Assembly: GCA_964422365.1 (NCBI GenBank)
Contig: CAYRAV010000012.1
Coordinates: forward strand, 1 to 64,000
Reading direction: 5' to 3'
Length of the DNA: 64,000 bases
Source of the DNA: CAYRAV01 sp964422365
GTDB taxonomy: Bacteria; Bacillota; Clostridia; Lachnospirales; Lachnospiraceae
Numbering within the stretch: the stretch's first letter is position 1; each line of letters starts with the position of its first letter. The notes beneath the pieces were generated by a model, which saw nothing but the letters and a program-made list of their open reading frames with translations, searched no databases and was not told the origin of the DNA. This document shows, one piece after another, positions 44,669 through 53,888 of the stretch. Position numbers and translations under genes: made by a program.

Positions 44669-46162
44669 TTACACTTTCCATTCAATTGCTATTTCACCTC
44701 TCCTAATTAGGACCCGATCAATATAGCTTGCAGCGACCAAATGTTTCTCTTCTAAATTCAGTTTTGCAAACTCAATTTTCTGAATCACAACCTTTGGCTT
44801 CTTTTCCACAGAAAGTTTCTTTAAAATTTCCTTTTTCTGTTCATCCAAACGCTTTACTTCATTATTAATATATGCAATCAAAGTACTGTCAGCTTCACCA
44901 CTTCCTATGGTTGCAATCAAATTTTCAATTGCCTTTTCCGTTTTCCCTAGTGCAATCTTATCATCATTGGAAAGTTCCGGCTGCACTTCTAATTCTTCGC
45001 CTTGACAGCTGTTAATTACTTCTTCCAACTCTTTTTCTACATATGTTTCTATCTCTCCCAAATGAAATCCTATCTTATTGATACATTCGTTTTGACGATT
45101 ATACTTTCCGCTGCAATGCAGGGTCCTTTTTTCTCTAATCTTTTCTGTACCTAATTTAATAGCATACTTGCACTCTCCACATTTTATCAGTCCTGTAAGC
45201 CAGGTAATGCTGCCTTTCCCATTGTTCCCAATTTGTTTATTGGTATCCAGTTTATAATTAGCAGCAAGCCACATTTTTGATGTAACTGCTCCCTTCCAAT
45301 TAGCAAGAATAAAAACCATATCTGAATATTCTTTATATTCCCTATTTGTTCCGCCCGCCAATGTTCCCCTTTTACCAATCAGCATCCCTGCCCGTTCTCC
45401 CGTAAAATCATCTACCGGATTGATAATCTGTATGCCAAAAGATTTTATGTAGCAATATACTTCATAATCCGCCTGTACATAAACCGGGTTTCTCATTAAT
45501 TTTGCAAGGCTCACACTGCTCCACGTCTTACTTCTCATGCATGGTATTCCTTTCTGATTCAAGTCCATTGCCTGCTTCCCCAAAGAAATTTCAGTATACG
45601 CATATTGTTCATAAATACTTTTCATAATCTCCATGTTTTCATTTTGAACTAATGTAGGAACCTTGCGTCCTTGGCTGTCTGTTAATCTTCCTATCGATAA
45701 TCCATATGGCGCCGGTCCTCCTGGCCACCTTCCATCTTTTACCCTGCTGTAATAGTTGTCTTTTACACGTTCAGCAATCGTTTCTCTTTCCATTTCTGCA
45801 AATACCATTACAATAAATAGCATTGCCTTCCCCATAGGAGTGCTTGTATCAAAATTTTGTGTTGCAGAAAACAAGTTTACCTTTTCCTGTTCAAAAATTC
45901 TCCAGATTTCAGAGAAGTCAATAATGGATCTGCTTAATCTGTCTAACTTGTAAATAATTACTTTGGATATCTTGCCATCCTTGATGTCACTTAACATATG
46001 TTGAAATGCCGGCCTTTTTGTATTCTTTCCGCTGAACCCCTTATCTTTATAGATAAGAGGTTCTGCATCTTCTATACAGTGCTTTTTACAGAAATCTATC
46101 TGTGTTTCAATCGAAAGGCTGTCTTTTATGTCTAATGACTGTCTGGCATAGATCGCTTCCAT
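44669..46162 (-). CDS. Large serine recombinase
   Basis: 497 residues. The N-terminal resolvase domain has the nucleophilic Ser in IYARQSLDIKDS (Ser 9) and the Arg residues of YKLDRLSRS (about 74). A Recombinase domain follows (about 160-270, PAPYGLSIGR). A zinc ribbon (CGECKYAIK, then LHCSGKYNRQNEC, about 335-370) and a coiled coil (about 395-460) complete the usual order. It integrates and excises the element without needing homology. AGGAGG lies 8 bp before the ATG. As the terminal gene of the element it sits about 370 bp from the truncated deacetylase. Confidence 0.95.
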   Translation of the reverse strand: MEAIYARQSLDIKDSLSIETQIDFCKKHCIEDAEPLIYKDKGFSGKNTKRPAFQHMLSDIKDGKISKVIIYKLDRLSRSIIDFSEIWRIFEQEKVNLFSATQNFDTSTPMGKAMLFIVMVFAEMERETIAERVKDNYYSRVKDGRWPGGPAPYGLSIGRLTDSQGRKVPTLVQNENMEIMKSIYEQYAYTEISLGKQAMDLNQKGIPCMRSKTWSSVSLAKLMRNPVYVQADYEVYCYIKSFGIQIINPVDDFTGERAGMLIGKRGTLAGGTNREYKEYSDMVFILANWKGAVTSKMWLAANYKLDTNKQIGNNGKGSITWLTGLIKCGECKYAIKLGTEKIREKRTLHCSGKYNRQNECINKIGFHLGEIETYVEKELEEVINSCQGEELEVQPELSNDDKIALGKTEKAIENLIATIGSGEADSTLIAYINNEVKRLDEQKKEILKKLSVEKKPKVVIQKIEFAKLNLEEKHLVAASYIDRVLIRRGEIAIEWKV

Positions 46163-46177
46163 GATATTCCCCTCCTA

Positions 46178-46324
46178 CTACTTTTTTCTGTTATGTGTCT
46201 TAGTTCCATAAACTGAATTCAAATACATCGTTTTTTGAATGTTTACATATATTCGTTTGAGCTCTCTCTTCCTTTCTTCATCATTTTCATAATTCCGGGG
46301 AACAATATTTTTTATGACTGCCAT
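46178..46324 (-). CDS. Small basic protein just upstream of the recombinase
   Basis: 48 residues, too short for most gene finders: MAVIKNIVPRNYENDEERK, then a Lys/Arg-rich helix ending HNRKK. It stops 15 bp before the recombinase start, whose ribosome site follows at once, so they would be coupled. Its own ribosome site is weak (GGAAGTGAT). Small genes in this position are plausible helpers of serine recombinases, but I do not recognise a family. Confidence 0.5.
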   Translation of the reverse strand: MAVIKNIVPRNYENDEERKRELKRIYVNIQKTMYLNSVYGTKTHNRKK

Positions 46325-46406
46325 ATTATCACTTCCATTTCTCTTTGTTGTATTCTATTCTCTGGTTAAAACAAACATGCTTATGTACAAGCACATTTCC
46401 TACGAT

Positions 46407-47728
46407 TTAACGACTTTTCGCCTTTTTGGCAGTTTTTTGTAAAGATTTTTGCGTATTTTTTTGTTTTTGATCACGTCTCCGTCGATTAGAAGCACTTTTA
46501 TCAGCAGTTTTGCTTATTTGTACTTCAGGACTCTTTTTTCCCTTGTCTAACATTGTCTTTTTTGAGTATCCGGCGTATATTTCTTTTCCATCAAGTTGTT
46601 CAAGTGGTATATAATCAATACTGTTTTCCCTGATCTTTGCTGCTTCTCTGATATCCAGAATATCTATAATGGTTTTTGTATCATCCAGTATGTATTTATT
46701 CACATTGTGTTCCTGATTCTTTATAATTTCTGTTCCTGCATATGACTTTCCGTTAATACAATGTACAAGGTCCATGTCATTCTTTCCTGTTGTTACTCCA
46801 AATGTACATATCACATGATCTTTATATTCTTCTTTTCTCAAATACGAAATTCGTGCATATTCACTATATTTTTCCAGACATTCCTTCAGTGTTCCCCAAA
46901 TAATGTTTTCATTTTTACCTTTCATAAAATCATGTAAATTTTCAATTACATAATATTCAGGTTTCCCTGCAGGCTGCCTCCTATCAATATAATTTACACA
47001 TTCGTTTCTATCCCTGTTTTCATACACAACTGCCTGTTCACCAAACTTTTTACTGTCAGAACGTACCATGTAACTTCCTGACATGCTCTTTTCAATTTTA
47101 AATTTTTCTTCCCCGTAAGGATTTCTCAATAAACTTCTCAATAAACTTTTCTCTATCACATCTATATAAGGATTTTCCCACTCTGTAAACGGTATATCCT
47201 CCACAATATGCTTCTGGTTTGTGGCAGGCAGTAAATTATCCATTTTCCCTTGTTCATAAACGTTGTCGAACCTGCTCATATAAAAGGATATATCTTCAAA
47301 TCCGCCCTGTTTTAGCTGATACTCAAACCTCTGCTTTACAAAGTCTTTCACCTCCTCTGGTGTCATTTCCCGATGAACCCTTACCTTGTCAAACCCGATT
47401 TTATCTGATAAGACCTGCAAATCCTCCATAAACTGCCTGCTCTCCTGTGCTGCTTTGCTATGGGTAAAATCCAGTGACAGGCAGTTTTCTTTATTCCTGA
47501 CATGGATTACATCAAACTCTATACCATCTACATTGAATCCAAGTGTTGCCCTTACTTTATCTCCTTTATCCTCCATATCATTTCCCTTATACTCCAAAAA
47601 CTTCTCCATTGCTTCTGAAAGGCTGTCAAATCGTTCCAATGGACTTTTTTCCATGCTGTTTTTGTTTTCTGACCATGACCATGTAGACAAATCTTTAATA
47701 ACATAGTAATATACCTATCCGTATTCAT
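46407..47728 (-). pseudogene. Element accessory protein, frameshifted near its start
   Basis: The long frame (46407-47690, 427 codons) begins only at a TTG with no ribosome site. A short frame with GGAGG eight bases ahead of ATG 47728 reads MNTDRYITMLLK, and one missing base near 47691 would join it to DLSTWSWSENKN. I therefore think the gene starts at 47728 and carries a one-base deletion or sequence error. The protein is soluble, with FDSLSEAMEKFLEYKGNDM near the N-terminus and a very basic Lys/Gln tail ending KKAKSR, a tail style shared with the beta-helix protein at 51867. Probable conjugative-element protein of unknown function. Confidence 0.6.
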
Positions 47729-47781
47729 CTCAATTTCCTCCAAATTCCTTATATCTTTATATTTTCATTTATTCATCCCTG

Positions 47782-48198
47782 TCATCTTTTCTCGGGAAAC
47801 TCAAACTTCGCTTCTCCGTCATTGCTCAAAAACAGATATGCATCATCTTGAATTGTGCTTTCTTTTCTTTCCACATTATCTGCAGGCAGCTTCTCCATAT
47901 CAATAATTTCTTTTTCTGTCAAGGCTGATAATACACCTTCCCTGCAGCCATCAATAGCTTCGTATAACTCATTTAACGCTATTGCTGCATATTTCGGTTT
48001 TGAGTAATTTCCCAATCTATACCAGCGCCCGGTATCACGTATTTCTAAAACAAGAGTAAAAGATGATAAATCTTTTTTTGAAAAAGAAAAAATATGATTG
48101 CCACCAGAAACAAAAATATCAAATATATCTTGTGAGATAATTCTGAAATTTTCTACTTCCTCAATTTTTTCCTGTTCACATAATACTTTAAATAACAT
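47782..48198 (-). CDS. Uncharacterised element protein with a topB-like C-terminal tail
   Basis: 138 residues, GGAGG seven bases before the ATG. Mixed alpha/beta, no membrane segment. The last 18 residues (YLFLSNDGEAKFEFPEKR) nearly match the end of the topoisomerase encoded 0.7 kb upstream (YLVLNDEGEVKFEFPKKR), and the DNA is similar as well, so a topB 3' end appears to have been copied onto this gene or is a shared tail. Function unknown. Confidence 0.7.
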   Translation of the reverse strand: MLFKVLCEQEKIEEVENFRIISQDIFDIFVSGGNHIFSFSKKDLSSFTLVLEIRDTGRWYRLGNYSKPKYAAIALNELYEAIDGCREGVLSALTEKEIIDMEKLPADNVERKESTIQDDAYLFLSNDGEAKFEFPEKR

Positions 48199-48219
48199 AT
48201 TAATTCCTCCAATATCCTG

Positions 48220-48579
48220 TCACAGTATCCTTCCATAAGAGGGCATAACGAGCCCGTTTCTATCAAAATCTTTCATAAAGTGCTGATAAAAATCTGCATA
48301 CTTTCCACTCATAGAAGAAATACTCTTTTTCATAATTTCAACAAGTTTTAATGTATATTCTTTCAAATCAGCCAGGCCTTTCTTTCCCCTGTGCCCGGTT
48401 GGCCGCAATTGTATAAAAATTCCGGAATCCCCAAGCTGCATTATTTCTTCACCAACCATTGATTCAAATGCCATAGCTGATACCAGTCCGGCAATATTCT
48501 GGCTTCGGTAATCCTCCAAAAAATCCTCTTCCGGATAAATTTTCCCTGTTGCCCCTGTAACTTCTGTTATCCTGAACAT
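48220..48579 (-). CDS. Hypothetical element protein
   Basis: 119 residues from ATG 48579, with AGGAGG eight bases upstream. Begins MFRITEVTGATGKIYPEEDF and continues as a mixed alpha/beta soluble protein with a Gly/Lys-rich turn (RPTGHRGKKGLADLKEY). I do not recognise it. It lies between topB and the 138-residue gene on the same strand; gap to the next start is 21 bp, so they are probably cotranscribed. Confidence 0.65.
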   Translation of the reverse strand: MFRITEVTGATGKIYPEEDFLEDYRSQNIAGLVSAMAFESMVGEEIMQLGDSGIFIQLRPTGHRGKKGLADLKEYTLKLVEIMKKSISSMSGKYADFYQHFMKDFDRNGLVMPSYGRIL

Positions 48580-48880
48580 TATTCTGACCTCCTGCATCCA
48601 TAAATTTCCCTAAAATCCTTTTCCACAAACTTCATTCTGTTTTATATAAATATTTTATTATTCTCCTTTCTCCAACATAAACTGCTGTATTGTTCTTCAT
48701 ACTCTACTCAATCTTTCTTTTTATTTTGAACGCATCCGGCAAAATTCCCTACATTCTCTGTCCGGCATTTACCGGACTTGAGAATATAAGAAGATCATGT
48801 TATGCCATATTTGTGATGGTTTATTGCTGGTGCGACACAATCTATTTCAATACCTGCTGCACTGTCCTGCATTTAGAAAC
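48580..48880. other. Gap after topB with a hairpin
   Basis: About 300 bp without a gene. GTCCGG-CATTTA-CCGGAC at 48760-48777 is a short perfect stem, extended by pairing of TCTC with GAGA. No T run follows on the minus strand, so it is at most a weak terminator for topB. Confidence 0.4.
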
Positions 48881-51043
48881 TCACTTTCTGCTCTTTCTTT
48901 TCTTAGGAAACTCAAACTTCACTTCTCCTTCATCGTTTAAAACCAAATATGCATCAAATGTTCCTCCTGCCTTTTTCGTAAATCCTTTTATCAGTGAAGT
49001 TTTTCCTTTTTCCAGCAGCTGCTGTGCCTGATTGTCCGATAATTCTTTTTGGGCTATGACTTTCCAGATTACAAATTTACATTCCTTTTCTTTATAATTG
49101 CTGCAATAATAATTTTTCTTACCAGGCAGAATGGAACCGCCGCACAGCGGGCAATTTCCTATCTTACTGCCGATACTGGCGGTACTGACATAACCGCCAT
49201 CTATGAGCGCCTCCTTACCTTCAGCAATTATATCTGCTATATCTTTTTTGGTTTTTTCCACAACTTCATTCAGTGACATTTCTTTCTTGTATACTCTCTT
49301 TAAATCCATGCCCATTTCAACTGTCTTAGTCTTATCAAGATTAATTCCAAGCTGTTCCAGCACATGAATGAGCGCTGTTCCTTTTTCTGTTATATGGAAT
49401 AAATTCTTCTCTTTTCTGATATATTCATAACGCTGTGCGTTCTCTATAATTCCTGCCCTTGTTGCCACAGTACCGATTTCACATCCCTGCAGAATTGCTT
49501 TGTAATCTTCCTCATTTGTATCTTCTTCTGTGTCTGTTTCTTTCATTGCTGCCTCAATCCCGGTTCTCTTAAAAGGATTTTTCAGAAAGCTGTTCAGTTC
49601 CGCCTCGCTTACATGGGATGGTGGTTTTGTTGTCTTCTCCACAAGCTGAAGCTCCAAATCTTCCAATATTTCCCCTTCTGTAAAGCTGGGAAGAAATTTT
49701 TCACTTTTCATTGGTTCATATCTTAAGAAACCTTCCCGCAGTATTGCAGTTCCTTTCAGTTCCGTCACATATTCCCCAATCCTGATTTCAACAGATGTCT
49801 CTTGCAGAACAGTCTTTTCATCCAGAAAATTACAGATAAACCTGTTCCTGATTGTCCTGTATACATTTTCTTCCTTTTCTGACAGCTCCGGCTCTTTTGG
49901 TATTTTTCCCGTAATAATCAGCGCTGTATGCCCTTCAATTTTACTGTCGTCAAAGATATTCCCGGTTTCTTTTAATACAAGCGGAATTCCCTCTTCTCTG
50001 GAAAGCTTTTTTAATATTTCATTTACACTGTTTTTCTCTGCTGTGGCAAGATACTCTGTATTTGTTCTCGGATATGTCACATATCCTTTCTCATATAAAC
50101 TCTGTGTGGCAGCTAAAGTTTCCGCAGAAGAATATTTAAATTCTTTTGACATCTTATTCTGGAGCTTATCAAGTGAAAATAATTTTGGCGGTGCTTTTAC
50201 AACATCTTTTGTATCTGCTCGTGCCACAACCGCCTGCAGTTCTGATGTAATTTTCATTTTTGAAAGCAGATCGCAAACAAGTGCCTCTCCCTCTTCCTTT
50301 TGTTCTTTTGAAAACCGGAGGTCCTTGATTTTACTTTTTACTTCCAATCCGTCTTTTATAATTTTTGTTTCAATCCCGTAATAAATTTCTTTCTGGAATT
50401 TTTCAATGCTCCGGTCTCTGTCATAAATGAATTTTACAATCGGATTCAACACTCTCCCCACAGGATAAAATCCTCCTGCCTTTAAGGTAATAAATCTTGT
50501 AAAATTAATTCCCCACAGCCAATCTATGTAGGTTCTGGTCAAACCTTCTTCATATAAATTTCCATAGGCTTCTTCAGGCTTTAGATTTTTCAGGGCTTCC
50601 CCGACAAATTCCGGTGTAGTGGCTGTCAGCCAGATACGCTCCACCGGTTTCTGTATACCAGTTTCATTTTCCAGTTCCCTTAAAATATTCAATATAATAA
50701 CACTGCCTTCCCGATCAGGATCACCAGCATTGATAATACCTGTTACATCCTGCCGCTTATACAGTTTTTTTATGGTTCCATATTGTTTTTTTACACCGCT
50801 GTCATCTTTTAAAATATATTCAAACCTTTCCGGAAAAAATGGCAGCTGCTCTAAAGACCATCTTCCTTTTTCACAATTCATGTACTGCTCAATACTCTTT
50901 AACTCAAACAGATGACCAAATGCGAAAGTTACAATATATCTGTCATTTTCAAAATATCCGTCTGCACGTTCCATTTTTCCAATGCCAGAAACAATTTTCA
51001 TGCCAAGGCTTGGTTTTTCTGCTATAATCAGTTTTTTATCCAT
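48881..51043 (-). CDS. topB: Type IA DNA topoisomerase III of an integrative element
   Basis: 720 residues from ATG 51043, with AGGAG seven bases upstream. TOPRIM domain at the N-terminus (LIIAEKPSLGMKIV; INAGDPDREGSVI with the acidic triad, about 105-117). The catalytic Tyr is in GYVTYPRTNTEYL (about 320). RAGIIENAQRYEYIRKEKNL is typical of TopB. A C-terminal zinc ribbon (CPLCGG ... CSNYKEKEC, about 640-668) follows. It relaxes and decatenates single strands. ICEs of Firmicutes often carry such a gene for replication or transfer. The tail is basic and is partly duplicated at the end of the gene at 47782. Confidence 0.93.
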   Translation of the reverse strand: MDKKLIIAEKPSLGMKIVSGIGKMERADGYFENDRYIVTFAFGHLFELKSIEQYMNCEKGRWSLEQLPFFPERFEYILKDDSGVKKQYGTIKKLYKRQDVTGIINAGDPDREGSVIILNILRELENETGIQKPVERIWLTATTPEFVGEALKNLKPEEAYGNLYEEGLTRTYIDWLWGINFTRFITLKAGGFYPVGRVLNPIVKFIYDRDRSIEKFQKEIYYGIETKIIKDGLEVKSKIKDLRFSKEQKEEGEALVCDLLSKMKITSELQAVVARADTKDVVKAPPKLFSLDKLQNKMSKEFKYSSAETLAATQSLYEKGYVTYPRTNTEYLATAEKNSVNEILKKLSREEGIPLVLKETGNIFDDSKIEGHTALIITGKIPKEPELSEKEENVYRTIRNRFICNFLDEKTVLQETSVEIRIGEYVTELKGTAILREGFLRYEPMKSEKFLPSFTEGEILEDLELQLVEKTTKPPSHVSEAELNSFLKNPFKRTGIEAAMKETDTEEDTNEEDYKAILQGCEIGTVATRAGIIENAQRYEYIRKEKNLFHITEKGTALIHVLEQLGINLDKTKTVEMGMDLKRVYKKEMSLNEVVEKTKKDIADIIAEGKEALIDGGYVSTASIGSKIGNCPLCGGSILPGKKNYYCSNYKEKECKFVIWKVIAQKELSDNQAQQLLEKGKTSLIKGFTKKAGGTFDAYLVLNDEGEVKFEFPKKRKSRK

Positions 51044-51063
51044 TCTCATTCTCCTATTCATAT

Positions 51064-51339
51064 CTATGACATCTGGTGTGTTTTCCTTCTCTGATACCCT
51101 CTGTTTCTGTTTGTTTCCGCTGTTTCCAAAAGCGTAATAATATCTTCTATTTCCTCTTTCTGAAGCTCAGGAAATTCTGTGCTGTTATTAACATCCGGAT
51201 ACTGATATTTTTGGATATCACCATCACCCAGGCATAGGAAAACCCTTAAAAAGGTTGCCAGATTACATATCTGCTTATTTGTTAATGTAATTGTTCTTTT
51301 CTGTTTATACCATTTTTGTATTTTTTTAATTCTAATCAT
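51064..51339 (-). CDS. Hypothetical small protein upstream of topB
   Basis: 91 residues: a basic N-terminus (MIRIKKIQKWYKQKRTITL), a hydrophobic middle, then an acidic helix (LQKEEIEDIITLLETAE). Stop codon 20 bp from the topB start, so likely coupled. The ribosome site GAGAGG is only 2 bp from the ATG. A fragment matching its 5' end and upstream region reappears at 62866-62920. Family unknown. Confidence 0.6.
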   Translation of the reverse strand: MIRIKKIQKWYKQKRTITLTNKQICNLATFLRVFLCLGDGDIQKYQYPDVNNSTEFPELQKEEIEDIITLLETAETNRNRGYQRRKTHQMS

Positions 51340-51373
51340 TTCCTCTCACTTTCCAGCTCTTTCATTTATTTGA

Positions 51374-51618
51374 AATGTGGATTTATGGATAACTGCCATT
51401 TCATCGTGGATAAGCTTATGCATAAACCGTGGACATCTAAAATGCAGATGCCCACAATTTATACACAATCTTACCCACAATTCCATATACGAGGCAGTTA
51501 CCCACAAGCTCCACATTTCCGGCTGTGGCTGAATCTTCCTTTTTTTGATTTCTTCCTTAAAATATTGCGGTGTTATCATCTATGAAATTGTCAAGGTGCA
51601 GTTATCATGTAATTATCC
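51374..51618. repeat. DnaA-box-bearing repeat, copy A
   Basis: About 245 bp, repeated at 58126-58371 with roughly four of five bases the same, and in part at 56802-56851. It holds TTATACACA (51459-51467), a consensus DnaA box, two TTACCCACA (51471 and 51498), and inverted-type sites TGTGGATTTA (51377) and CGTGGATAA (51405). Its end overlaps the last codons of the gene at 51591. It could be a replication origin or a protein-binding array of the element. Confidence 0.6.
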
Positions 51619-51839
51619 CCTACTCTTATTTCCCCGGCAGTATACCTGTCCTGGCAATGATGCAGTTCTGTTACTGCTTTCTCAATCAATTCTTTACTGC
51701 TGTTTAAATTCTGAAGAACTTTGACTAAGTATCCTTCTGTAATTTCATTAAACATGCCACTGTTATACATCTGATTTATTTCTTCTTTGTTTTTTGAAAA
51801 CATATCTTGCATAAGTTCCAAATATTCATTTTTGCTCAT
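51591..51839 (-). CDS. Hypothetical small helical protein
   Basis: 82 residues, helical and acidic (MSKNEYLELMQDMFSKNKEE), with a short beta-like end (GEIRVGDNYMITAP). Its last codons fall within repeat copy A. It starts 27 bp after the beta-helix gene, on the same strand. I do not recognise the family. Confidence 0.6.
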   Translation of the reverse strand: MSKNEYLELMQDMFSKNKEEINQMYNSGMFNEITEGYLVKVLQNLNSSKELIEKAVTELHHCQDRYTAGEIRVGDNYMITAP

Positions 51840-51866
51840 AGCATCTTCCTCACATTCTGGTAATAT

Positions 51867-52832
51867 TTAACGGCTCTTCCCTTTTTGTCTGGTTCTTGCT
51901 TTCTTATCTTTTCCCTGCTCTTGTGATTTTACATCTTTCTTACTATCCTGCTTCAGTCCTTTATTTTGTTCAGGCTGCTTTTCAAATACATTAGTCTGAG
52001 ACTGCTGCAGTAACTCTTCCAGATGTATAACTTTTTGCTGATATAATAAAACATATGGATGCAGTCCCCTATCCAAATTATCCAAATCATATGATGCGTT
52101 TACTATATACATATCTTTGTCTGTCGTTCCTCCAACAATCTGAAAATCAAAAACATCTTCGCTTGTACTAAGAGTTGCATTTCCACAAATTTTTGTATTT
52201 CCGGTTATTTCTACACAATTAACATTATCAACAGCAACAACCCTTGCATTATCACAAATAACTGCATTTCCACTCACCTCTACTCCAGCAACTATTGCAT
52301 TTCCACTAACTATTGCATTTTCACCAACACTTGCTCCACTTGAAACCCATGCATTATCACAAACTTTTGCATTTCCATAAACACCTGCACAGTCAATCCA
52401 ACAGCTTCCCTCCTGCGATAAATTTTTTTCACTTTCAATAAATCCTCCTTTTTCACCAGCAGTGATCAAATTACCATGAACTGTTTCAAAATCTTTTACT
52501 GCTACTATTTCATGCAAAATGTGATCTTTGTTGTCTGCTCCTTTAATCGTTATTGAATGATTAGTAATGCCATATTTTTGGCCATATTTTTGTCCCACCA
52601 TAATCAGATCATCACCGTCGTAATAAAGATCATCACCGTCGTAATAATCAGGATCAAAACGATCTTCTATATAGTTTCCATTAATGTCAAGATAATCTGC
52701 TCGAAACCCAAAGTCTTCCGGTACTAAACCTGCTTTTTTATCTTTTTCACTCATCTTGTTATAGGCAGCCTGTAATCTTTTTTCTGCCTCTCGATCTTCC
52801 CTCTCAATTCTCTCAATTATTTTCTGTTCCAT
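51867..52832 (-). CDS. Left-handed beta-helix repeat protein of the element
   Basis: 321 residues. About 130-225 is a run of hexapeptide-like repeats (GNAKVCDNAWVSSGASVGEN and on: GNAIV, GNAVI, GNTKI, GNATL), predicting a left-handed parallel beta-helix, as seen in YdcK-like and bactofilin-like proteins. The N-terminal 90 residues are acidic and contain two tandem duplications, YYDGDDL twice and QKYG twice, the first visible in the DNA as an 18-bp direct repeat near 52610. The C-terminus is a Gln/Lys-rich basic tail. No catalytic residues are apparent. The ribosome site is the AAGGAG 13 bp upstream. Confidence 0.8.
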   Translation of the reverse strand: MEQKIIERIEREDREAEKRLQAAYNKMSEKDKKAGLVPEDFGFRADYLDINGNYIEDRFDPDYYDGDDLYYDGDDLIMVGQKYGQKYGITNHSITIKGADNKDHILHEIVAVKDFETVHGNLITAGEKGGFIESEKNLSQEGSCWIDCAGVYGNAKVCDNAWVSSGASVGENAIVSGNAIVAGVEVSGNAVICDNARVVAVDNVNCVEITGNTKICGNATLSTSEDVFDFQIVGGTTDKDMYIVNASYDLDNLDRGLHPYVLLYQQKVIHLEELLQQSQTNVFEKQPEQNKGLKQDSKKDVKSQEQGKDKKARTRQKGKSR

Positions 52833-52838
52833 AATTTT

Positions 52839-53054
52839 TTAATTCTCCTTTCTCCTGCTTTTTTCCAAAACATCCGGAAATAACTCTTCAAGCGGCTTCT
52901 CATAATACTCTGCAATTCTCCAAGCTGTTACCAGAGTTGGTGTTCTTTCACCCAACTCTAATTTAGACAGATGTTTTTGTGAAATTCCAATTTCACCTGC
53001 AGCATGTGTCTGCGTTTGATTACCTCGGGCTTCTATAAGATGCTTTCTCAACAT
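52839..53054 (-). CDS. XRE family HTH regulator
   Basis: 71 residues from ATG 53054 with AAGGA four bases upstream. A compact HTH (LIEARGNQTQTHAAGEIGIS, then QKHLSKLELGERTPTLVTAW). Partial copies of this gene lie at 54152-54301 (first 49 codons) and 58636-58754 (last 38 codons), so it has been copied in pieces. It lies 20 bp after the gene at 53075 and 6 bp upstream of the beta-helix gene. Confidence 0.85.
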   Translation of the reverse strand: MLRKHLIEARGNQTQTHAAGEIGISQKHLSKLELGERTPTLVTAWRIAEYYEKPLEELFPDVLEKSRRKEN

Positions 53055-53074
53055 TTTTTCCTTCTTTCTAATAA

Positions 53075-53317
53075 TCAATTGTCAATATTATTCTTTTCCC
53101 ATTCTTTAGTCTGTGTTGTATCCCTACTTTCTTCTGTTTCAAACAAATAATCAAATGGTTTATTAAAATACTTACAAAAAGCTTGACATTCATTTGGCCA
53201 AAACCTTCCACTTCTTATTTTTTGGCTATAAGCATTACGACTTACACCAATAATTTTCCCCATATCTTCATCAGTCAAATGATGATATGCTTTTTGTCCT
53301 AATAAATTTGCATACAT
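53075..53317 (-). CDS. HTH protein, first gene of the left-reading switch arm
   Basis: 80 residues from ATG 53317; GGAGG lies 11 bp upstream. An HTH is likely at about 14-45 (LTDEDMGKIIGVSRNAYSQ), as in phage Cro- or CII-like proteins. It is divergent from the XRE repressor at 53470; between them are three CGCCAACT operators. This resembles a phage immunity region. Confidence 0.75.
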   Translation of the reverse strand: MYANLLGQKAYHHLTDEDMGKIIGVSRNAYSQKIRSGRFWPNECQAFCKYFNKPFDYLFETEESRDTTQTKEWEKNNIDN

Positions 53318-53344
53318 AATTATATTCACCTCCATTCTAAGTTT

Positions 53345-53434
53345 GCATATCGCCAACTCTAGTTTTAATTGTATTTGCATTTCGCCAACTTGTCAATAGT
53401 TTTTTTGATATTTGTTGATATTTCGCCAACTCAA
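53345..53434. promoter_or_regulatory. Three direct operators of regulatory switch 1
   Basis: CGCCAACT occurs at 53351, 53383 and 53424, the first two within near-identical GCATNTCGCCAACT. Each has a weak inverted partner on its left (AGTTTGC or similar), so the true site may be an imperfect palindrome. They fill the gap between divergent regulators, and one or more should be bound by the XRE protein at 53470. Confidence 0.65.
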
Positions 53435-53469
53435 TGATAAAATATTTTTGAAAGGGGGTGACTAACCAT

Positions 53470-53814
53470 ATGGGATTTCCTGAACAATTAAAAAATGCAC
53501 GTTCAAGAATTGGCTATACACAACAACAAGTTGCTGACTTAATGGGAATTACAAAAAGTACTTATTGTGGCTATGAAACTGGAAAACGTCAACCCGATGT
53601 TATTAAAATTAAACACCTCGCAAATATCCTAAACACCTCTGGTGATATTCTTCTTGAAACTGGTTTTGAGCAAAAACCAATATTTGAAAATAAAAAGAAA
53701 CAAAAAGAATTTTTTGAAATTTTCAACAAACTTTCTCCTGTTCTACAAAGCTATTTGATGAAAAACGCTGAAGATTTACTAGATGTACAGTCTAAACTAC
53801 AAAACAATTCTTAA
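53470..53814 (+). CDS. XRE family repressor of switch 1
   Basis: 114 residues from ATG 53470; a GTG at 53458 is too close to the GAAAGGGGG site. HTH about 4-60 (GFPEQLKNARSRIGYTQQQV, then TKSTYCGYETGKRQPDV), then a Lys-rich linker and a helical C-terminus that may dimerise. It faces the operators at 53345 and the leftward genes. The usual role would be to hold the element in a quiet state. Confidence 0.85.
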   Translation: MGFPEQLKNARSRIGYTQQQVADLMGITKSTYCGYETGKRQPDVIKIKHLANILNTSGDILLETGFEQKPIFENKKKQKEFFEIFNKLSPVLQSYLMKNAEDLLDVQSKLQNNS

Positions 53815-53888
53815 CCAACCTAATTCTTCAGAACTTCATCTTTACATAACTGATGATGTTAGTGTATAATTACCAATGAGGTGATTTT

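Noticed and set aside
47685..47705. Programmed -1 frameshift at the start of the accessory gene
   Set aside because: No standard slippery heptamer; a simple base loss explains it better.
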